Assembly: GCA_024349245.1 (NCBI GenBank)
Contig: JALDNG010000437.1
Span: forward strand, 124,001 to 188,000
Source: Neodontobutis hainanensis
Taxonomy: Eukaryota > Chordata > Actinopteri > Gobiiformes > Odontobutidae
DNA length: 64,000 nt
Direction: 5' to 3'
Made by a program: the position numbers and the translations under genes. Positions 12,778 to 24,877 of the stretch are shown one piece after another; position 1 is the stretch's first letter; each line of letters starts with the position of its first letter. The notes under the pieces were generated by a model. That model saw only the letters and a list, made by a program, of their open reading frames with translations. It was not told the DNA's origin and did not search any database.

Positions 12778-13237
12778 ATGTCAGTCACGCCGCACGTGTT
12801 AAAAGAGTTGTTCACCTCTTGTTACATCAGCCAGATTCCTATTGAAAAAGAGTAATTGATTTATTCTAGTGTTTTTTGATTTGAGTATTTTTGTTGACTC
12901 TAGTACAATTTTGGGCTCTTGTGTTGCAACGGATTTTTTCGTCAGGATGGTCACTTTAGTTACAATTATTGGTTTTGATATATGATTTAAGAGAATCGGC
13001 AGCTTCTCGCTTTTTCACGAAACTTTTATATTTATGTAAAATCTATCGGTTTTTATGGTTATTTTTAGAGGAATTTCTACATGGTGCCGCATGGACGCGG
13101 TTTTGTTCTAATAATTTTTGATGTGAAAAATTGAGAATTTTACCACACCTAAAAACGATAAAGCAGGTTCCTTTTATTTGTTATATCTAACTCTTAGGAG
13201 GTTTTATATTTTTCAAAATAGCTTTATTTTTCCGTAG
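12778..13237 (+). CDS. Candidate five-exon gene, unknown product
   Basis: Unrecognised. From the ATG at 12778, four GT-AG introns of 20-34 nt (12852-12885, 12972-12991, 13036-13068, 13105-13135) join five exons in phase into 113 residues ending in TAG at 13235-13237. The exons are less AT-rich than the flanks and contain balanced segments (TPHVLKELFTSCYISQIP; RNFYMVPHGRGF). An alternative acceptor for the first intron is 18 bases further on and keeps frame. The last exon also has an alternative internal 31-nt intron. With so many GT and AG pairs available, chance assembly is possible. RNA reads would decide. Confidence 0.33.
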
Positions 13238-13239
13238 AA

Positions 13240-15245
13240 TGTCAAGATGTATTGGTTATATATGATAATGACAATGTTTCGTTCACTTTCATGTACGAAA
13301 AAACGTCAATTCATTTTGTTTTAGATTCAACTAAAATTAAGAAAATCACATGAAAGATTTTAAATCGTAGATATCCCATTCTAACGCCTCACTTTTCAAA
13401 TCTGATGAAAGCTTATTCAAGTGTTAGCATGTGTTAGAAACATTTTCATGACAGTAAATGTTTAATAATGGAACAGTTTTGCAATTTTTGTATTATCACT
13501 TCAGAACAAAATACAGCGTTCAAGACAATTAAAATTGTAAAAAACATAGACTCATTTCATGGTAAAAGTTTTTTTGAAACCAAAATGTTTATTAAATAAT
13601 AAAAAAGAGATGCTTAGTTTGACTTTGAGGGATCGACGCCATTAACTTAGTGGATTTCAGTTCAAATACAACTTTAATGGGGATTCGAACGTATCGAAAT
13701 AAAATCTGTTGTATTTTTGATTAGACTATATTCGATTTTTTAAATACAGAAGAATTCGTTTGTTTATGGATGAGTTGGTAAAACATTTCAGTGTTGTGAG
13801 TAGTTCATTGGTGCAAAACTACTGGATGAAGATTTTAAAAGAATCGAATTGAGGTGTCAGGCATACATTCTTTGAGGCTTTTTAACAATTTAAATATAGC
13901 ACTTTTAATAATGTCTGCTCATGTCGTGTGACTCAACTTCTGTTGGAACTTTAATAATTTAGTTAAATAACTTTAAGTGTTGTAATGATAAACATGAAAT
14001 CCTAAATGTGAGCAGATCTTGTCAAGTATTTATTCTTTCCGAAGAGCATATGTCTGATGTTAAAGTTGTCAAGTGGGTGGAAATTGAATGAGGGAGAGTC
14101 TTAGACGAGCTAAACTCAGGAATGTCTGACAAAGAGTATCGACAGAAAGTTAGAAGTTAACCAGTTTTTGGCAGAATATGCCATGTATCTCTGAAGGGTT
14201 TATATGTTTTCTAACTTCCTATGAAGAATGTAACATGTTTAAACCATGAATATGTGTTAAAAAATCTCACATACTTTCTCGGTTTTCGATTCAGTGACGC
14301 CGCTTTCTATTCGAACCAATTGATGAATACTTACTTGTTTAACCTTTTTATTCTGAGTGAGTCAAAAATTCATGAAGGATAATATCATATTTTCATGTGT
14401 AAAACCTGAAAAAATAAATTTCATCTCATTGTTAATTCGTATATCTTGCTAAATAATACTCAACCATTATCAACTATGAACCTATGATACACGTCTAGCA
14501 GTCTTATATCTGGAAACCCTCTCTTACGTTTGTATCAATAAATAGTTCAACGAATGTCAGTTTTTAATTTTTTTGAAGAATTCTGTCGAATCTGAGATAG
14601 GTCAGAATCTAGAGATTAATCCTTAATTCCTGAAGTAGGACGATTTAAGGGCAAGTAGCGCACCTTCAATGAATTATCACAGAAAAATCACTCATAAAAT
14701 TAAAAAAGGTCAAAAACTCGAGAAAATGAATGTTTTGAAAATTCTAAAAGTTGAGGTTTATAAACTAACTTCAAAAAAAATCTATCAACAACACGTTTAA
14801 GTATCAGATATACATAAATGGCAAAAATAATTTAAGAATTCAACTAATTTATTCCATGATTATGAATACTCTAAAAATGAATTTGACGTGACAGGCGGTA
14901 AGGTAGAAAGAGGCTGTTACGGATTAATAATTCGCGCGCGTAAATTACTATTGCCTTTCGATTACAACAGAAATTTTTAAATAAAATTTCATCGTTCCTA
15001 TTCTCCATAGGCTATGAAAGTTTTTTCATCCAAAGGAACAAATAATATAGAACACAAAAATCATTAGGTAACAAAACAAGCCAGAAGATTAAATATTTTA
15101 CATTTCGCACGCCATTCAAAAATTCGAACAACGTGAACCAGCTTCGTCGCATAATCTGAAAAATCTGGCCATACACATTAAAAACATAAGGAATTTAAAA
15201 ATATAGGAGAAACATAAAATAAATATTATTGACATATAAGTTCAA
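13240..15245. other. AT-rich intergenic DNA
   Basis: No gene supported. A CpG-rich run (CGCGCGCG) at about 14933-14940 stands out against the AT background, about 310 bases beyond the eIF4A3 stop codon. No start codon or open frame is linked to it. Confidence 0.5.
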
Positions 15246-15247
15246 CT

Positions 15248-16494
15248 TTATTTTGTAATGACATCGGCAACTAAAAATAACAAAAATATCTTACTGTTAG
15301 AAGGCATTTCGTCGATTTGAGTACTGTAGAACTGCTCAATATCTCGTAAAACTCTAATTTCATCTGCCTTAGCAAAGTGGATCACAACTCACGACGACCG
15401 AATCGACCAGACCGACCCATACGATGAAGATATGTCTCACGACTTGTAGGAATGTCGTAGTTAATAACCAGAGATACTGTAGGAACATCAAGTCCTCTGG
15501 CCCAAACGTCAGTAGATATCAAAACTCGACTAACACCAGCTCTGAATTCTGTCATAATGGCTTCACGTTCTTTTTGAGGCATGTCTCCGTGCATGACAGC
15601 CACCGTAAAGTTTGATTCCGTCATCTTTTCAGCAAGCCACATTACTTTCTGACGAGTGTTGCAAAAAATAACAGATTGGGTAACCACAAGCATCTCGTAT
15701 ATATCACAGAGTGTCGAAAACTTCCATTCCTCACGCTCTACAGCAACGAAATATTGCTGAATGCCTTCAAGCATTAACTCGTCACGTTTGACAAGGATCT
15801 TGATTGGATCGTTCATAAACTTTTGCGTTAACTCAAGAACTTCATGCGGCAATGTAGCGCTGATCAATACTATTTGGGCCGTTGGCGGCAAATAACGATA
15901 AATGTCATAAATTTGCTCCTTGAAGCCCTGGTTTAGCATTTCATCTGCCTCGTCCAATATAAGCATTTTAATCTCACGAGTCCTTAAAACTCGGCGTTCA
16001 ATCATGTCAAACACACGACCAGGTGTACCCGAAACAATATGCTGACCGTAATCCAGCTTTCGAATATCCTCCCCAATATTAGTACCACCAATACACGCGT
16101 GACATTGTACACTCATATAATCGCCTAGAGCTAGAAAAACTTTCTTAATCTGCTGGGCTAATTCTCGGGTAGGAGACAAAACAAGTACTTGGGTATCTCT
16201 CACCTTGGTATCGACGATATTTAAAGCAGAAATAGAAAAGGTGGCCGTTTTCCCGGTGCCTGATTGAGATTGGGCAATAATGTCCCGGCCAGACAAAATC
16301 ATTTTGATTGCGCGTTGTTGAATTGCTGACGGCTTTTCAAACCCATAAGAATAAATTCTCGTATCAGCTCATTCCTTAATCCCATATCTTCAAAGGTTGG
16401 AATGGCCACAACTTCCTCTGATGTGACAAATTCTATGTTCTGTGCGGATTCGTAAGTATTTTCGATTAACTGTTCTAGCTTCTGGTAGGACCAT
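15248..16494 (-). CDS. EIF4A3: ATP-dependent RNA helicase eIF4A3 (exon junction complex core)
   Basis: DEAD-box helicase that clamps spliced mRNA in the nuclear exon junction complex. Exons: 16494-16471, 16439-15295, 15270-15248. Introns are 31 nt (16470-16440, probable) and 24 nt (15294-15271, clear). About 397 residues, close to the family's 400-411. Motifs in order: Q motif GFEKPSAIQQ, AQSQSGTGKT, PTRELAQQ, GTPGRV, ILDEADE, SAT, VIFCNTR, STDVWARGLD, HRMGRSGRFGR, then the eIF4A3-type tail RDIEQFYSTQIDEMPSN. The EJC-type residues ACIGGTNIGEDIRK separate it from eIF4A1/2. Two single bases are missing: about 16359 (expected Arg-Gly-Ile) and about 15390 (expected Arg-Gly-Val). Each looks like GGA reduced to GA. 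Everything between is intact, so assembly error is more likely than pseudogene, but this is unproven. The start at 16494 assumes the 31-nt intron. Confidence 0.95.
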
Positions 16495-16657
16495 CTGAAC
16501 AAAGTTATGAGATGTCGGTAGTCTTCGTGCTAATGGCTATATCAACTAATAAAATGTTCCACCATAAATTAACCCCGAAAAATTTCAACCGCTAATTTTT
16601 AATATTTTTTAATTTACATGTGTGTAGACGTTAATACCAAACCGTTGAATTTACTAT

Positions 16658-16669
16658 CGCGCTTGCGTG
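16658..16669. promoter_or_regulatory. NRF1-like CpG motif between eIF4A3 and divergent candidate
   Basis: CGCGCTTGCGTG, close to the metazoan NRF1 site (YGCGCAYGCGCR) in a region otherwise poor in CpG. It lies about 164 bases upstream of the eIF4A3 start and about 100 bases upstream of the candidate plus-strand gene, so it could serve both. The role is inferred from sequence resemblance only. Confidence 0.4.
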
Positions 16670-16766
16670 TATGGTAAACAATGGCGTTTATCTGATTATT
16701 TCATAATTAACTGAGAAATTGTGTTTGTTTAGTGTTTTTAACACATGAATAGACAATTTAATTTAT

Positions 16767-16958
16767 TTGAATAAAAAGTGTGAAGATTATCTAGATGATC
16801 GCGATGTTTTCGCAGGTGAATTTACATTTTTAATGTTATTAGGAGTTATTTTTGAGGTGAGCCCCTCATCAGTGAAAACGCTCCATACTTCATTTTTTTA
16901 TCATCCATATATAATTAAAAACCTAATGAGTATTAAATATAGGGAAAATTATGAATAA
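16767..16958 (+). CDS. Candidate small gene divergent from eIF4A3
   Basis: Unrecognised. The open frame 16767-16958 has a balanced N-terminal part (KKCEDYLDDRDVFAG) and C-terminal part (SSVKTLHTSFFYHPYI). Between them 27 nt at 16816-16842 form a GT-AG segment that is a multiple of three and encodes an out-of-place hydrophobic stretch, so it is probably a retained-frame intron. The first exon is unresolved: an ATG at 16746 is in another frame, so a splice or an indel is needed. It is divergent from eIF4A3, with an NRF1-like motif between them. Confidence 0.35.
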   Translation: MNKKCEDYLDDRDVFAGEFTFLMLLGVIFEVSPSSVKTLHTSFFYHPYIIKNLMSIKYRENYE

Positions 16959-19240
16959 CTCGTTGAAAATTTCTCTTTATAAAGTAGCTTTGACAGAATT
17001 AAAAAAATTTTATTGGGTTTTATAAATTAATTACCCAGCGTAACCCACAAAAGGCTTTTTTTAATAAAATTGTAAATGATATCTTTCATCATAAATTTTT
17101 TTTGTTTTAAGTTGAACTGAATCAGGGCTGTTTTCATGCCGAGTATGAGAAACGGATATCTAGATCAAAGAAGGTCATTTCAATTCATTGTAATTTTCCT
17201 ATTTTAAATGTTTTGTTTAATCTCCGTTCGACACAATTATTAAACCTGAAACTTTTATGGAACATTAAAAATCAACTTACGACCTATTAAATTAGTTTGT
17301 ATTTTTGACTGAAAAATTATAGAAATATCATGACTTGTTTAACGCTTTTTGAGCCAAATAGGAATTTTGTGAATAAAGTGCAATTATCAAAGTCAAACGC
17401 ATAATATTTGTTGTGGTTTATTTGACTTAATTATTCATATATTTTCTTGGAGATATTTATTTTGTGAAATATTCTGATTTATAATTCAATGTCACCTTAT
17501 TTACGAAATTTTGATGTTAATAATAAGACTAAATTCTGGCCTTACTTTAACATTGATATAAGCCAAATAATATATAATTAAGTCAAAAACATAATTTTAA
17601 CTTTTCGCAAATTATGAGTCTAAGTGAATATTATACTTCGTTTATAAAATTATGCTTAGTTATGATTATTAAATATACACGCGTTAAGTGTGATAGAGGA
17701 AACAATGAAGAAGTTGCTTATTTCAACGAAGAAGTTAACATTTTAATTTTACGAGTTTGTCCGAAATCGTTTGAGAATACTCTAACAATATGAAAATTAT
17801 TAATATTTTCACAGATATAATAATATCATTGTTTTTTACTCAGTTTGATCCCTAGACTAAATTAAAAATTGATAAATATTTATCTCTGGGTATTTCAAAT
17901 CGACATTTGATAATGCTATATAATTCAATTGGTTATGTTAACAGAAATGTTTTGAATATAATGTGGTTTTATTTTATCTTGTAATTTTGCTTTTGAAATG
18001 CAACTTAGCGGAAAAGTGTTTTTATAAATAATATTGAAAAAAGTAGTTTGATAAATTGACGTTTTATGAATTTTCCTTATAAATTTTAAATGCAAAATCG
18101 AACAAATTATCTCACGAAATAAAATAATGATTATTTTAAAGAAAGATTGAAGTTGGTGTTTAAGTAAAAATGACAATTTTATAATATTTAGCAAGAAATT
18201 TCACTTAGTTCAGAGATTGTGTAAATTGTAAAATATTCCAATAATGCATACTTTGAGCCTGTGGGACTAGTTTTTAATACTTATATTTATGAATTTAAAG
18301 AAACATTTTTTGTATCTGATATTACAAAATTTTCTCTAAGAATGTGCCAATCAATCCCACTTAGTACGCAAAATCTTTGTCAACAAAATTAAGTTTTATT
18401 TTATTAGCAATAAGGATGTCAGACAAAGCTTTTCAATGCAAAAACTCCTTAATTTTAAATTGCATCATTAAGAATGCGCAATTTTTTAATTTATCCGTAA
18501 ACATCCTCCGTGGCGTATTCATTCCAAAATTTTATTACCCTCTTCAAAATTTTAATTTTGTTCTCATGGGTGAGATTTGATCTAAAAATATTTGACAATG
18601 AGGTTTTAATAATTCACGATTAAATATCCTGTTTATTCTCCAACGCCAATCGAGGAATAGAATATTCAAATAAATTTTTATTAAATTTTAAATTTATGAG
18701 TTATTATATTTGCTTTTTTTTCTACTTTACCTTATAAAACTATCTCGCTTACCTTCTCTATGATTAAAAATAAGTGCCTTTGTAGAAATTAATTGTTCAA
18801 CTCTGTTTTCTTTCGTGTTTCTGGCCAGCCGCATACTTACCTCGGATTGTTCTTCAATTAACATACCTGATTTTGTCGCTTCCAGTTTATTTAAAAATCC
18901 TTTTATGTTCGTTTCTCTATAATACGGTTCATTTTCCCCATTTTAGTATTTAAACTTCTTTTGAGAAATAATGTCTCAGTAAAGCTTACATTTTAAGGTT
19001 TATTTGCTGCGTAAATAGGGGCGAGCAAAAGTTTAAATAGGGATAACGAAATAGAATGACTAAAATTATATTTCAATACCCATATATGCAAAATCAGAAA
19101 TACGGCCATATTTCTGTTAATTTCAGATTCTCATTTTTCTTCATGTAAGGATGAATAAAACTGCAAAATAATAGGAATAGTTAACAAAGACGCCATTTTC
19201 TCTACCTTATATTCACTCATATAAATATGAATTTTTATTG

Positions 19241-19289
19241 TTTTGAAAAAGCTCGAAAAAATAACTCTTTTACGCGAGCTTTTTCAAAA
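19241..19289. repeat. Perfect 15-bp inverted repeat (hairpin)
   Basis: Arms 19241-19255 and 19275-19289 are exact reverse complements (arm TTTTGAAAAAGCTCG), separated by 19 bases. As RNA it would fold into a 15-bp stem, extendable by a G-U pair. It could be a small hairpin RNA, a terminator-like fold, or the remnant of a miniature inverted-repeat element. There are no conserved neighbours to choose between these. Confidence 0.6.
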
Positions 19290-20454
19290 TAGTGTAGATT
19301 TGCCTCATTTTGAGGTTTACAATCAACTTACAAGTTTAAAAGTTATGACCACGCATGCTATTCGACTATATTACGTTGCTTTTATAACTATTTTTATATT
19401 TCAAAGGTCTCTGAAACTAAAAATATTATTCTTCCAAATTTTTTAATTATGAATAAGATTCTATCGATTAAAAGGTATTACAGTTTTAAAAGTTCAAAAA
19501 ACATTGAATTGTACCATATAAATTTAAGTTTAGTTGCTTAAACATAATCAGTTTTAACTAATACCAATACCATCAAAAAAGTAAGTTAAGTGAGACTGGG
19601 CTATTTTCACAAAAATATTCAAGTCTTACATGTAAGTGGAGAATATCAAAAAAGTTATGCATATTTGAAAGTGAAAAACACGACTTTCGTGGATATATAA
19701 AGTAATTTTAAATTATTTTCATAAGTCAAGTTTTTCGAAACCAGGTTTATCCACATATGATGGAAAAAGCTCTACGTTCTTCATGCTAACATGACAAATT
19801 TTAAAACTCCACTTAAGAATTTTTTCATCAGATAATTGAGGAAATCAAAAAGATGATCAGGAATATAAATCCTTTGTGGTGTAACTGCTATAATTTTTCA
19901 TGATAGTCAATATTCAATTTCAGGAATTTTTTTAATTTTTTAAGAGTTTAAGTAAAAAATATTTTTCCAGAAATTGAGCGATCCAACCCGAGATAAAACG
20001 ATGAAAAGTAAACTAATATTTATGTTTACAAAAAAGTAACAAATTACTCAAAATGTGAAAATTGATCATAAATTATTCATAAGCTCCCCAATTTTGTTAT
20101 AAACAAAAATTCCATCTAAATATGAACATCTACTTTATAAACTTCTGTAAAACAGATGAAAAATAAAGAAAACATCAAATTAAGGATCAATAGAGCTAAA
20201 ATTCAGAATGATTCATGATAATTTTACATTTTTAAGCAACTATATCAGATGATAAAATAAAATATAAAGCTATTGCAAAAAACTGCATTAAAACAGTAAA
20301 AAACGAATTCTGCTTTTCCCAGTGTACGTTTATCAGATTTAAATTTTCAGAATTTTAGGTTTTTCGAAAATATGTTATTGATGTATCGATTTGTCTCGAT
20401 CGATTATAAGAAACATAAGAGATTCAAAATAATAGCGTATCATATAATCACATA

Positions 20455-20506
20455 GAAAAGAGAAAATTATAGACGTGAGTTGAAAACTACATGATTTTCT
20501 CTTTTC
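20455..20506. repeat. Perfect 13-bp inverted repeat
   Basis: Arms 20455-20467 (GAAAAGAGAAAAT) and 20494-20506 are exact reverse complements with a 26-base loop. The arms are A/G-rich, so some chance pairing is expected in this composition. No target-site duplication is evident. Confidence 0.45.
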
Positions 20507-22460
20507 TTCTCCATCATACGAAATTTAAAATTTCAATTTGGTATGGCATCATCCTAGATAAAATAGCTCAATGCGATAGTTCTGAAAGTTCAACAAAACA
20601 AGCCATTTATGATTAAAATTTCAGAAAACTCGATCATTTTTAAAGTTTTTCTGAAACTTTCATTCTTTTCAAAACGAAGTGTAGGTAATTTTATTTTTAT
20701 TTTTTCAGTTTTTTGAATTTTGTAATGAAAAATAAAATAAAAGGAATTATTTTTATTTATTATGTACCATGGTCTATTTGTACAACAAAATAGGATATTT
20801 TAAATTTCTACATCTTACCAAAGAAACAACACAAATGCCTCATAATTGGAAGCAGGTATTCAATATTCTATCTATCCTTTTTTAAAAATAACTGGATGGT
20901 GAGGTTACATTTCAGCTTGATAATAATATCACAAAGTGAAGATATTGAATGACAGTCATTAAATTTATTCTTATGCTAAAATTCACTCAATCTTTAAACT
21001 ATTTTCAGTAAGAATAGAAATATTGACTCGTGATGAACTTAGCTTAGGAGCGTTATCAATTTAATTTTAGCTGACAAGGAGAAACCAAATAGAATCGTAT
21101 AATTCCCTGAAATCTGATTTTCAGATAAAAACAGAATAAAACAAAGAATGAAAGACGACAATTTTACTTATCCGAAATGATAAATAGGATGAAATTGAAC
21201 AAACCAATTTGACAAAAAATGGAGATTTTAAACATTTTAGTTTGGAAATCCACACAAAAAATCAGCGCGAAATATGGAAAAACATTCAGATAAAAACTAA
21301 TGAGATTAAAAAATTAAAATTTAGAAATGATAAAAGAAAATCGATAAGATTTTAAATACATAAACTAAACAAACTCACCTGTCTATCGCGCAACTGCTAA
21401 AGGTTAATTATCACGCAGGATTTACGGCATTGATTTTTTCGCCATTTAAATGCTTAAGATTTTATACGGACATAGACTATCTTTGCATGTTCTCATATAA
21501 GTGTTCGAATTCACTAGATTTACCTCTATATTAATTGATATACAACAGCAATTATTTAATTAACAGTCGTCATTCTATGAAGAGATTAGTTTCTAGGTAA
21601 TTTCATATTTGTGAAGATATTTCATTGTTGATTACTACTTGTAAAAAGGCGAGCATAATTCTAATTAGTTCAAATCAAAGTTGAGCACTTTAAAAGATTA
21701 TTTTACAAATATTAAACTTTGAAAAATAATAATGGCCCAAATGACGAATTGACAAGTTTTTCTCAAAGAACCGTTGAAGTAATTAATCTTTTAATTTCTT
21801 AATGAATTAAATTAAACAAGATTATAATCTGTGAACAGTTTTTGAAATACGATTTAAATTTATTCATTAAAGCTTTTTTCATAATTCAGTGCAATGTGGG
21901 TGGATTTAAGCGATTTATCTTTGCTTTATTAGTGACCATATTGTTTATCAACTTTCATACTTCTTTTGAAAATTAAAACCAAAGTAATAATTTTCATTCT
22001 TTGCAAGAAAAGTTCGAAAGTAGCTATTTGAAGGAATTTCACTTAGTGTTGATGATAAACTCAAACCCAGCATCTCCTGTCGAATTTTCACACTAAAGCA
22101 TTTATTTTTAAAATATTTAATTACATGATTCTAATATGCTGAACCTCTTCTTTTCTTGAAAGTAAACAAGGAGTATTCTTGAAACTTCAAAAAGTTAAAC
22201 CGTGTTATTTGGCGGTTACATTACACGGCAATATACTTGTCAAAAATACAAGACAATTAAATCAAAACATTTTATATACCTCGAATTCCCAAATATTTTA
22301 TAGTTAATCGCTGAAAATATTGGTGTTAGCTTTGATTTTATTGAGATTCACTTCAATCTAAACCTAATTCAGAGTCTAATTAAAAGTTAGAAACATAAAA
22401 AAATTGTTTAAAGATAATCAAGGAAAATTATATTTATTAGGAATGCTCAACATATGCCCG

Positions 22461-22665
22461 TTAGAACCTATTGTGTGGTCCACCACTCGTTTTGGGAATC
22501 GTGGTGCGTATTAGCGAGGAACATGTGCAGTGGTTTATATTCTGTGTATATGACTTATCCAGCTCCAACATCGGCTCTCGTGTGATAGATTCGCTGAGGA
22601 TGTATTTGATTCAACCCAGTAGACCATCTTACATCACGTTTCGACTCATTTTGAATTTCACACAT
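22461..22665 (-). CDS. Candidate two-exon small protein (58 aa), unknown
   Basis: Unrecognised. ATG at 22665 lies 15 bases downstream of a motif combining tandem CACGTG-like E-boxes with an NRF1-like core (22680-22696). Exon 1 is 22665-22570 (32 codons). A 28-nt GT-AG intron (22569-22542) in phase 0 leads to exon 2, 22541-22461 (26 codons plus TAA). The product is basic and unusually well balanced for this AT-rich genome (QIHPQRIYHTRAD; TTIPKTSGGPHNRF). The length and the Tyr/Arg/Gly/Pro-rich short segments recall ciliary microtubule inner proteins, which would suit a ciliated parasite, but that is a guess. The plus-strand frame through the same bases lacks these supports. Confidence 0.42.
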
Positions 22666-22679
22666 CTTTATTATTTTTC

Positions 22680-22696
22680 CACGTGCACGTGCGCAG
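22680..22696 (-). promoter_or_regulatory. E-box plus NRF1-like promoter motif
   Basis: CACGTGCACGTGCGCAG: two overlapping CACGTG-type E-boxes running into a TGCGCA half site. It sits just upstream of the candidate minus-strand gene at 22665. A TATATAG run lies at 22700-22707. The same GCACGTGCGCAG core recurs at 50724-50735. Confidence 0.42.
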
Positions 22697-22699
22697 TCG

Positions 22700-24870
22700 T
22701 ATATAGAGAAGTGTCCTAAACAGTTTGAGCATTTTTGCTTTTATCTCTTGTAAATTGTTTCGTACTGTAACCCTTACCAACTGAGGGGAAAATAAAGAAA
22801 TATTTATTCAGAATGTAGAAACTTTTAAGAGAAGTTGACAAATTTGTATTTTTTGCACAACATGACTGAATAACTTTGCTTCTAGTATGTGATGAGAAAA
22901 TATCCGTGCTCAAATAAAACAATATTAAAAGACACGAAAAGTCAAATCACAGTTACGACACGTCCTGATTCCTGCAGCGACAAAATCCATTGCAAATTTA
23001 GTAAATAAATTTGTAGATTTACTTAAAAATTAAGCAAAAAACAGGAATGCGCAAAACGTCGCCGCCTTACGAAGAAGTTTCAGTGTTTCTTAGAAATTGG
23101 GTATTGAAAACAGAGCCTTTACTAAAGGAGAATGTACGAAAATAGATTTTAGCTGTAGTAGAAGAATCCTCTTAAAAGAAAAAAAAAATTATTCTCAACA
23201 AAACTGTTCGCTTGTCACGAATGCGGTCATTAAACGAGTTGAAGATTTATAGACTGATCTTCTGTTTAATCTGAAGACAAAAGCCGAAAAAAATAAAAAA
23301 TTTTCAATCTAGGTTTATGAATCTATTTTCCCTATCAACAAAAGGCAGCTATTTCTGTTTATTCGTGGGGTTAGCCGCATGTTTGAAATAATTGAAGAAT
23401 TAACTACCATTTAAAGTGTCTATAGAACAACTAACATAATGCTTTCTTCGGAGAAATGTCAGGAGGGATTGATGACCTTTTAGAGCTAAATTGGATCATC
23501 TTTTTAAGGTTATAACTGATATTGTAAGAGGCATATTTTAATGATGTTAAGGTTTAGTTGAAAGTCATAATTATCAAGTGAAATATTTAAGTTCTAATTT
23601 TTGTCAGTTGGCACTTCATTGCATATTCCACCAACTTCATCTCTGTCAAAGCGCCAAAATTTGGAACATGTAACGAAGATTGTTGTTAAATCTTTAAATC
23701 TTATTTTGCCCCATGCTTTGAATTTATGAAAATTTTGGAGTTTATGAAAGAAATTGACTCCCAATAAGATGACGTGATATACCAAGGAAGTTCGATTGTT
23801 TATTCGGTTTCAAGGACTGAAACGATTTTTCCCCTACACACAGGATTAATGTTTTTATAGATGAAACACCAAACAACCCTCTCCAACTTAGCGATACTCT
23901 ATGGGTTTTAAAATCATCCATTTTGTACGACTTGAATCAGTGATAATTACTTTTATATCAAATTATAACAATTATAAAGGGAAGTATTGGTGCATTTTCC
24001 AACGTTGTCCTAACGTAAGCATGACCTGGTCAATATTTCTTTCCGACTAAGAGAATCATTCAACTTTTAAAACTATTTGGTTGACCATTTTAAAGTGCGA
24101 TTTCAGACTCACGATTTTCTAAATGATATTCAATTGTTTTAAAATACATTCTCAGTCGATGCTTACACTGAACCAAGAGAACGTCAACTTGAACAAATTT
24201 AATTACAATGCAAAACGTTGATTATAGACGGTTTTAGTGAAAATGGCTATCAGTGACTTTGTTGACTATTTGCAGAAAGTTAGCTCAATTTTTCGAAAAC
24301 CAGGAATGAGAATGGTTCAGTAGTTTGCTTGCAAGCATGTGTGAGAATAAGAATTCGCTGTGTTGAAGAGGACCAAATAAATCCACCGCTCACGCATGAC
24401 TGATGATCTGCATTCTGTGTTAGGAATAAGTATGTCGAATTTTGATACAAATATTCATAAGCTTTTTTAAAATAAACAGAATCAAACTTCACATTTATAA
24501 AAAATTATATTTTTATTGCGATTCTTTATTTTTTTGCAATACATTTTAAAAATTTTCAAAATTTTCCTGTGTTTTTACTTTAGAAAGTTTCAAAAGTTTT
24601 GGCCCGCGAAACTCTAACCGTTACAGAATGGGGTCAGCGTATGAGAATTGGGTCACAACTGATATAAATTATAAATACTTTTTATGCGAGGGTTTTTAAT
24701 TTTTTGAAATTTTTCATGCCTAAGATGAGTCAAATTCAAGCAGTTAAACTTTAATGACTTTTTGGTGATATTTAAGAATTTTATATTTATGTACACTCTT
24801 GTTTATTTTGAAAAAACTTAAGAAAAAGACGATAAAATGCGTTGCTTAATATTTAAAATCAGGTATTATA
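22700..24870. other. Intergenic DNA
   Basis: No supported gene. Composition alternates between AT-rich and mixed. A mixed stretch at 23590-23790 and one at 24280-24490 carry only short open frames with unbalanced residues. Nothing else seen. Confidence 0.5.
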
Positions 24871-24877
24871 AGGGAAA

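Larger units (their letters stand above)
16965..22455. other. AT-rich intergenic desert with two inverted repeats
   Basis: About 5.5 kb without a supported gene. A plus-strand open stretch at 19243-19446 has a reasonable start (LEKITLLRELFQNSVDLPHF) but no convincing start codon, and its 5' end sits inside an inverted repeat, so I do not call it. Inverted repeats at 19241-19289 and 20455-20506 are listed separately. The rest shows nothing. Confidence 0.55.

Noticed and set aside
13672..13695. tRNA T-loop-like GTTCGAATCC on the minus strand
   Set aside because: The bases on either side cannot form a T stem and no cloverleaf could be drawn.
15367..15395. A 29-nt GT-AG intron in eIF4A3 at the second frame break
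   Set aside because: It keeps frame but removes the strand that follows motif VI. The same bases, with one G restored, encode GVVIHFAKAD, which fits the family. A missing base is more likely.
22471..22719. Plus-strand 82-codon open frame
   Set aside because: It starts at TTG, is hydrophobic at the end and runs through the E-box/NRF1 motif. The minus-strand two-exon reading is better.
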